Positions 60,060 through 64,000 of a stretch of 64,000 bases of DNA are shown piece after piece. Each line of letters starts with the position of its first letter. Position 1 is the first letter of the stretch. This DNA comes from Cryobacterium luteum. Lineage in GTDB: Bacteria; Actinomycetota; Actinomycetes; Actinomycetales; Microbacteriaceae. Position numbers and translations under genes: made by a program. The DNA lies in contig NZ_FOCN01000001.1 of NCBI RefSeq assembly GCF_900110125.1, positions 310,001 to 374,000 of the forward strand, in the 5' to 3' direction. Under the pieces are notes generated by a model, which saw only the letters and a list, made by a program, of their open reading frames with translations, made no database searches and was not told the origin of the DNA.

Positions 60060-60497
60060 ATGGACAACCTCGATCACAGCATTCTCGACCTGCTGCGCCA
60101 GAACGCGCGCGCCGGCTATGGTGACATCGGCTCGGTGGTGGGCCTGTCGGCATCCGCTGTGAAACGCCGCGTCGACCGGCTCGTGGCCGACAAGGTCATT
60201 CGCAGCTTCACCATTCAGGTTGACCCGGCCGTCGACGGCATGAGCACGGAGGCCTACGTCGAGCTGTTCTGCCGGGGCACCGTTGCCCCCGACGAATTAC
60301 TGCGTATTCTCTCCGGCGTGCCGGAAGTCGTCGATGCGGGTACCGTCACCGGCAGCGCGGATGCCATGGTGCACATTCGTGCGCGGGACATCCCCGGGCT
60401 GGAGGCGGCGCTGGAAAAGGTGCGTCTGGCCCCCAACGTGGATCACACTCGCAGCGCGATCGTTTTGTCCCGGCTGATCCACCGCTCGATCGAATAG
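60060..60497 (+). CDS. Lrp/AsnC-family regulator
   Basis: A 145-aa regulator: HTH LDHSILDLLRQNARAGYGDIGSVVGLSASAVKRRVDRLVADKVI and a C-terminal RAM/AsnC ligand domain (GTVAPDELLRILSGVPEVVDAGTVTGSADAMVHIRARDI). It diverges from ddaH-rocD over a 224-base spacer, the usual place for an arginine/ornithine-responsive activator. Confidence 0.9.
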   Translation: MDNLDHSILDLLRQNARAGYGDIGSVVGLSASAVKRRVDRLVADKVIRSFTIQVDPAVDGMSTEAYVELFCRGTVAPDELLRILSGVPEVVDAGTVTGSADAMVHIRARDIPGLEAALEKVRLAPNVDHTRSAIVLSRLIHRSIE

Positions 60498-60500
60498 TGG

Positions 60501-61253
60501 CTAGGGAACCGGCTTCTGGGTCACCGGGGAAATCAGGTGCAGCAGGGTGACCGCGGCGATCGACCCCGCACAGAGGATGCCGGCGAGCACGACGATCTGA
60601 AACCGGCCGGCCTCGAGCGGCGAGGCTCCCCCGAAGATCGCTCCGACGAACGCCCCCGGCAGCGTCACCAGCCCGGTGGTCTTGGTCTGGTCGGTGGACG
60701 GAATCATGGCGAAGTAGACGGCCCGCCTGGCCAGATCGCGAGAGGACTGCCGCGGCGTGGCCCCGAGCGCGAGCCAGCCCTCGACTTCGTCCCAGTGGTC
60801 GCCGACCGCCTCGGAAAAGCGGCGCCCGCTGAGAGTGGCGATCGACATGGCATTGCCGATGATGATGCCGCCGATCGCGAGCACGTAGCGCGGCGAGAAC
60901 TCGATCGCGCCGGTGGCAAAAACAATGCTGAGCGTCACGATCACGCCGAGCGCCATGGCCGAGGCCACGCGCACCAGGTGTGCTCGGCTGAAACCGATGC
61001 GACGGGTGACAGTGCCGACGGCCGCCGCGAACATGACGAGCAGGCCGACACCGACCCAGAGCGGGTCGTTGATAATTCCGCTGAGAATCAGGCTGATCGC
61101 GGCCAGTTGCAGGATTCCGCGCAGCAGCGCGAACGCCGGCGCGAACGGATGCTGCGTGCGATAGCCGCGCAGCACCGTCACGACCACCGCGAGCAGCAAT
61201 ACAACGCCGACCAGGGTTGGCAGCAGGCCGGCGAGCTCTGCGGGAAGGGTCAT
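60501..61253 (-). CDS. UPF0014/FetB-like ABC permease
   Basis: A 250-aa membrane protein with about seven helices: AFALLRGILQLAAISLILSGIINDPLWVGV, FSPRYVLAIGGIIIGNAMSIATLSGRRF, and DQTKTTGLVTLPGAFVGAIFGGASPLEAGRFQ, the conserved core of the FetB (YbbM) family linked to iron export. The usual ATPase partner (FetA) is not adjacent. The stop lies 3 bases from that of the Lrp gene. Confidence 0.88.
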   Translation of the reverse strand: MTLPAELAGLLPTLVGVVLLLAVVVTVLRGYRTQHPFAPAFALLRGILQLAAISLILSGIINDPLWVGVGLLVMFAAAVGTVTRRIGFSRAHLVRVASAMALGVIVTLSIVFATGAIEFSPRYVLAIGGIIIGNAMSIATLSGRRFSEAVGDHWDEVEGWLALGATPRQSSRDLARRAVYFAMIPSTDQTKTTGLVTLPGAFVGAIFGGASPLEAGRFQIVVLAGILCAGSIAAVTLLHLISPVTQKPVP

Positions 61254-61424
61254 TGTTCGAGCCTACCCAGCCCGCGTCGGCCTTTACGCGCGAGCGGGCT
61301 ATCGGCCGCTTCGCCGGCATCGACCGGCATCGCGGAGAGTACCGAAAGAACGTACCGTGAGTATGCTGTTGCAGCTTGTGTTGTAGCGAGGCAAAATTGC
61401 CCATAACGTTGAACGGAGGGTCCC

Positions 61425-61802
61425 GTGCCCGCTTCCTTTATTGCCATTGATCCCCGGTCGAGTACGCCGCCGTTCGAGCAGTTGCGCAGCCAGGTGGTTG
61501 CGGCCGTGCGCTCCGGCGAGTTGGCCCACGACACCCGCCTGCCGACCGTGCGGGCCCTCGCCGCCGAGCTGGGCCTGGCCACGAACACTGTCGCGCGCGC
61601 CTATCGCGAGCTGGAACGGGACAGCGTGATCGAAACGCGTGGCCGGTTCGGATCGTTCATCGCCCCCAACGGCGATGCGGCCGATCGCAATGCGCAGGCC
61701 GCGGCCGACGCTTTCGCTACGCGCATCGAGCAACTCGGCGTGAGCCCGGAGGCCGCCCTCGCCCTGGTCACGGACGCCCTCAGTCGCCGTTCCGAGGCCT
61801 GA
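61425..61802 (+). CDS. GntR regulator, YtrA subfamily (first copy)
   Basis: A 125-aa regulator: PPFEQLRSQVVAAVRSGELAHDTRLPTVRALAAELGLATNTVARAYRELERDSVIETRGRFGSFIA, then a short helical tail for dimerisation, the YtrA form without a large ligand domain. It is a close paralogue of the gene at 62875. It precedes a membrane-protein gene whose promoter has a strong palindrome. Confidence 0.88.
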   Translation: MPASFIAIDPRSSTPPFEQLRSQVVAAVRSGELAHDTRLPTVRALAAELGLATNTVARAYRELERDSVIETRGRFGSFIAPNGDAADRNAQAAADAFATRIEQLGVSPEAALALVTDALSRRSEA

Positions 61803-61822
61803 CCAGCGGCCTTGCGCCGCTC

Positions 61823-61850
61823 ATTTTGTATTGCTACTCTGGTACAAAAT
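61823..61850. promoter_or_regulatory. YtrA-type operator
   Basis: ATTTTGTA (61823-61830) and TACAAAAT (61843-61850) are perfect 8-bp arms with a 12-base spacer, 20 bases before the GTG start of the membrane-protein gene. Confidence 0.7.
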
Positions 61851-61870
61851 AGACACAAAGGGAGGGTCTC

Positions 61871-62878
61871 GTGGATACGGTCGTACTGATCATGGCGGCG
61901 CTGGTACTGGCGGTTCTCGGCATCCGCTTGATCTATGACGCACGTGCCGAACCACGCAAGCGGATGCTGCAGGCCTACTCCCGGCAGGTCGGGCTCGCGC
62001 TGGTCCCCGAGATCGTTTCCGAGCTGTCCAGCCGGATCTATCGCCGCGAGCGCGCGGGGATCGTCGGGTCGATGGTGGGGCTCCTGTTGGGAGTGGCGGC
62101 GCTGCTGGTGACGGATGGGAGTCAGAGCCCGTGGAACGGGCTCCTGGTCGTGGTCGCGATGACGGTCGGATCAACGGTGGCGTTGAGCGGCAACGATTCC
62201 CGCTCGGCGTTCGCGCCGGTGGCCGATGCGCCGCGGCTGGCGCGCAGCGTCTCCCCCGGACTGGCCGACTACGTCACCCCGCTCGACCGCGCGTTCTCGC
62301 TGGGCCTGCTGGGCCTCGCCACCCTGGGCTATATTGCGGTGCTCGGCGTCATCGCGATCAACCCAGATCGGGTGTTCGACGACGTCTCGGTGCGCACCAT
62401 TCTCTGGCCGGCCGGGCTGCTGCTGGCGATCGCGACCGCCGCGAGCCTGGTCACCTGGGCGGCGGCCAACGCTCTGCTCGGCCGCGGCCAACCCGCCGAA
62501 ACCTACACTCAACTGGCCTGGAGCGATGCCTTTCGGAGCACCACGTTGCGCAGCCTGGTGGGGATTCCCGGGATCATCGCGGCCGTGAGCTCCTGCGTGC
62601 TGTTCCTCTCGTTGAGCGAGGCGATCGACCGGCCGACGCCCGGCTCGATCGGCGAGATTTTGATCGGCTCATTCACGATCATGGGCCCGGTGCTCGTCGT
62701 CGTGCTCACGAGCTGGAGCCTGACGAGCCTGCGAAATCGGAGTACGACACACTTTCTGCGCCGGCTGTGGCCCGAGACGGCCGTCGAACTCGACCGACGT
62801 CGAGCGCGCGGGGCCGCTGGTGATGATCAGCCCGGCGAGCGGCCGGATCAGGGCAGCCGAACGAAGACCCCGGCATGA
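61871..62878 (+). CDS. Integral membrane protein between two YtrA regulators
   Basis: A 335-aa protein with an N-terminal helix, a basic juxtamembrane segment and about six further helices, ending in a polar Arg/Asp-rich tail. The GTG start follows GGAGGG. The stop overlaps the second YtrA gene, giving a coupled unit. No family is recognised. YtrA regulators usually control ABC exporters, so a membrane-stress or export role is plausible but unproven. Confidence 0.7.
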   Translation: MDTVVLIMAALVLAVLGIRLIYDARAEPRKRMLQAYSRQVGLALVPEIVSELSSRIYRRERAGIVGSMVGLLLGVAALLVTDGSQSPWNGLLVVVAMTVGSTVALSGNDSRSAFAPVADAPRLARSVSPGLADYVTPLDRAFSLGLLGLATLGYIAVLGVIAINPDRVFDDVSVRTILWPAGLLLAIATAASLVTWAAANALLGRGQPAETYTQLAWSDAFRSTTLRSLVGIPGIIAAVSSCVLFLSLSEAIDRPTPGSIGEILIGSFTIMGPVLVVVLTSWSLTSLRNRSTTHFLRRLWPETAVELDRRRARGAAGDDQPGERPDQGSRTKTPA

Positions 62879-63237
62879 TCCTGATGATCGATCCGCGCTC
62901 GGCGACCCCACCCTACGAGCAGTTGCGGGTGCAGGTGCTCGCCGCGGTGCGTTCGGGCGAGCTGGCTCCCGGCGACAAGCTGCCGACCGTGCGCAAGCTC
63001 GCCGAAGATCTGGGGCTCGCCGCCAACACCGTTGCGCGTGCCTATCGCGAGCTCGAGCGTGACGAGGTCATCGAGACGCGGGGCCGCAACGGGTCCTTCA
63101 TCGCCGCGAGTGGTACGGCCGCCCAGCAGCAGGTTCAGGTCGCCGCCGTGGCGTTCGCCGGCAAGGCGCGCCAGCTTGGCGTCGCACCCGGGGAGGCGCT
63201 CGCGTTCGCGCGCGCGGCCCTCGGCATCCGTTCGTAG
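62875..63237 (+). CDS. GntR regulator, YtrA subfamily (second copy)
   Basis: A 120-aa paralogue of the protein at 61425: PPYEQLRVQVLAAVRSGELAPGDKLPTVRKLAEDLGLAANTVARAYRELERDEVIETRGRNGSFIA. It overlaps the membrane-protein stop by 4 bases and ends at a cluster of GC-rich palindromes. It may autoregulate through the palindrome upstream of the membrane-protein gene. Confidence 0.88.
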   Translation: MILMIDPRSATPPYEQLRVQVLAAVRSGELAPGDKLPTVRKLAEDLGLAANTVARAYRELERDEVIETRGRNGSFIAASGTAAQQQVQVAAVAFAGKARQLGVAPGEALAFARAALGIRS

Positions 63238-63276
63238 CACTCGGCGCCACCCGGACGGGGCCCGGGCCCGGACCGT

Positions 63277-63323
63277 GGGCCCAGTTTATAGACTGGGCCC
63301 GGGGACGGGGCCCGGGCCCCGTC
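63277..63323. terminator. GC-rich palindrome cluster between convergent genes
   Basis: GGGCCCAGT (63277-63285) pairs with ACTGGGCCC (63292-63300) around a 6-base loop. It is followed by a 20-bp perfect loopless palindrome (63304-63323), and a shorter related palindrome lies at 63254-63270. Together they probably act as a bidirectional terminator. Confidence 0.6.
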
Positions 63324-63349
63324 CGCAATAGCAGTGGGGGCGGGTGGCG

Positions 63350-64000
63350 CTAGGGGCGATAGTGGGCGGCCAGGCGGCGGAAGCCCTCGTCGAGGGAGAC
63401 TGACGGGGTCCAGCGAAGGTCGGCGCGGGTGCGCCGCTGGTCGAACCAGTGCGCGGTGGAGAGCTGCTCGGCCAGAAACCGGGTCATCGGCGGTTCGTCC
63501 GTGCCGGGGCGACGGCGCCAGATGGCCTCGATGACCGAACCGGCGGCGCGGGCAGCGGATGCCGGCACCCGCCAGTTCGGAGCGGTCACGCCGGCCGCAC
63601 CACAGATACCGGCGAGCAGTTCCGCGACCGGTCGCGGTTCACCGTTGGTGATCACGTAGGACTGCCCGTGCACCCGGTCGCACGCATCGAGCGCCGCGTG
63701 GATCGCAGAGGCGGCGTTCTCGACGTAGGTGGTGTCGATGAGCGCCGCACCGTGCCCGAGCAGCGGCAACCGGCCACGGCGGGCGCGATCGACGACGCGG
63801 TCGATCAGCTGGGTGTCGCCGGGGCCCCAGACCAGGTGCGGCCGCACGGCCACCACGCTGAATCCGGGCGCGTCAGCGGCGAGCGCGAGCAGTTCGGCCC
63901 TGGCCTTGGTGCGGGCATAGTCGCCGCGGGCGTGCTCCGGCGAAGCCGGCAGAGCATCGGAGCCCATGATCGAGGCTCCGGCGTGGGCCACCGACGGCGA
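63350..64000 (-). CDS. NAD-dependent epimerase/3-beta-HSD-like (partial)
   Basis: The C-terminal 217 codons of an extended short-chain dehydrogenase; the 5' part lies beyond the window. It carries the active-site YxxxK (GDYARTKARAELL), VVAVRPHLVWGPGDTQLIDRVV and YVENAASAIHAALD, typical of steroid/flavanone-type or UDP-sugar epimerases. The frame continues upstream of an internal ATG at 63991 (SPSVAHAGAS), so the gene is not complete here. The substrate is unknown. Confidence 0.85.
   Translation of the reverse strand, partial: SPSVAHAGASIMGSDALPASPEHARGDYARTKARAELLALAADAPGFSVVAVRPHLVWGPGDTQLIDRVVDRARRGRLPLLGHGAALIDTTYVENAASAIHAALDACDRVHGQSYVITNGEPRPVAELLAGICGAAGVTAPNWRVPASAARAAGSVIEAIWRRRPGTDEPPMTRFLAEQLSTAHWFDQRRTRADLRWTPSVSLDEGFRRLAAHYRP

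Overview
The window is high-GC DNA from an actinobacterium. Dense codon packing, ATGA-coupled genes, Gram-positive lipoproteins, LCP and MMPL proteins and CsoR/YtrA-type regulators point to the Microbacteriaceae (Cryobacterium-like), but the genus is an inference. Most of the window is ordinary chromosome. Two stretches look accessory.

1-6.7 kb: one end of a prophage-like element next to a tRNA-Arg(ACG) gene. From the tRNA inward there are two small plus-strand genes, an XRE regulator, an HTH replication-type protein, small hypotheticals, HNH, large terminase, portal and a prohead protease that leaves the window. Only about 2 kb separates the regulator from the packaging genes, which suggests a small prophage-like element or satellite rather than a full siphophage.

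6.9-14.8 kb: flavodoxin-like oxidoreductase, a decayed carboxylesterase, a DUF1294 membrane protein, a processive GT2 glycosyltransferase with a small membrane partner, and a TetR-MMPL exporter pair.

15-34 kb: an accessory sulfur/thiol/copper region. It begins with a ParDE module and ends with a broken transposase, strong terminators and tRNA-Ser(GCT). It holds a DsbA-CcdA pair with an amber-interrupted lipoprotein, two DsrE-like remnants, a rhodanese lipoprotein, two related membrane proteins with CxxC motifs, and a CsoR/CstR-type sensor that lacks the copper-ligand histidine. It also holds a TauE exporter, further rhodaneses, two persulfide-dioxygenase-like MBL-rhodanese proteins, thioredoxin, a 54-aa Cys-rich protein, DUF302, a multicopper oxidase, a SHOCT protein, an ArsR-rhodanese fusion and an MFS transporter. 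Six copies of a palindrome close to ATACCC-N4-GGGTAT lie in this region, five of them before genes, so most of it can be read as one regulon for reactive sulfur (and perhaps copper). Several genes here are broken.

34-64 kb: conserved chromosome. It includes an LCP ligase, two tRNA-Ser genes, a HAD phosphatase, serS, a lipid kinase, pheA, pgm, a secreted amidase, a GH1 beta-glucosidase, an orphan DNA methyltransferase and a lipoate ligase with its accessory domain at the N-terminus. Then come a MarR-MFS pair, an EamA exporter, a secreted repeat protein, a hydroxyacid dehydrogenase, a sugar-binding protein, a GntR-controlled alpha-hydroxyacid oxidase and a Doc toxin module. The end carries a rocD/ddaH/Lrp arginine cluster, a FetB-like permease, two YtrA-like repressors flanking a membrane protein, and a partial NAD-dependent epimerase.
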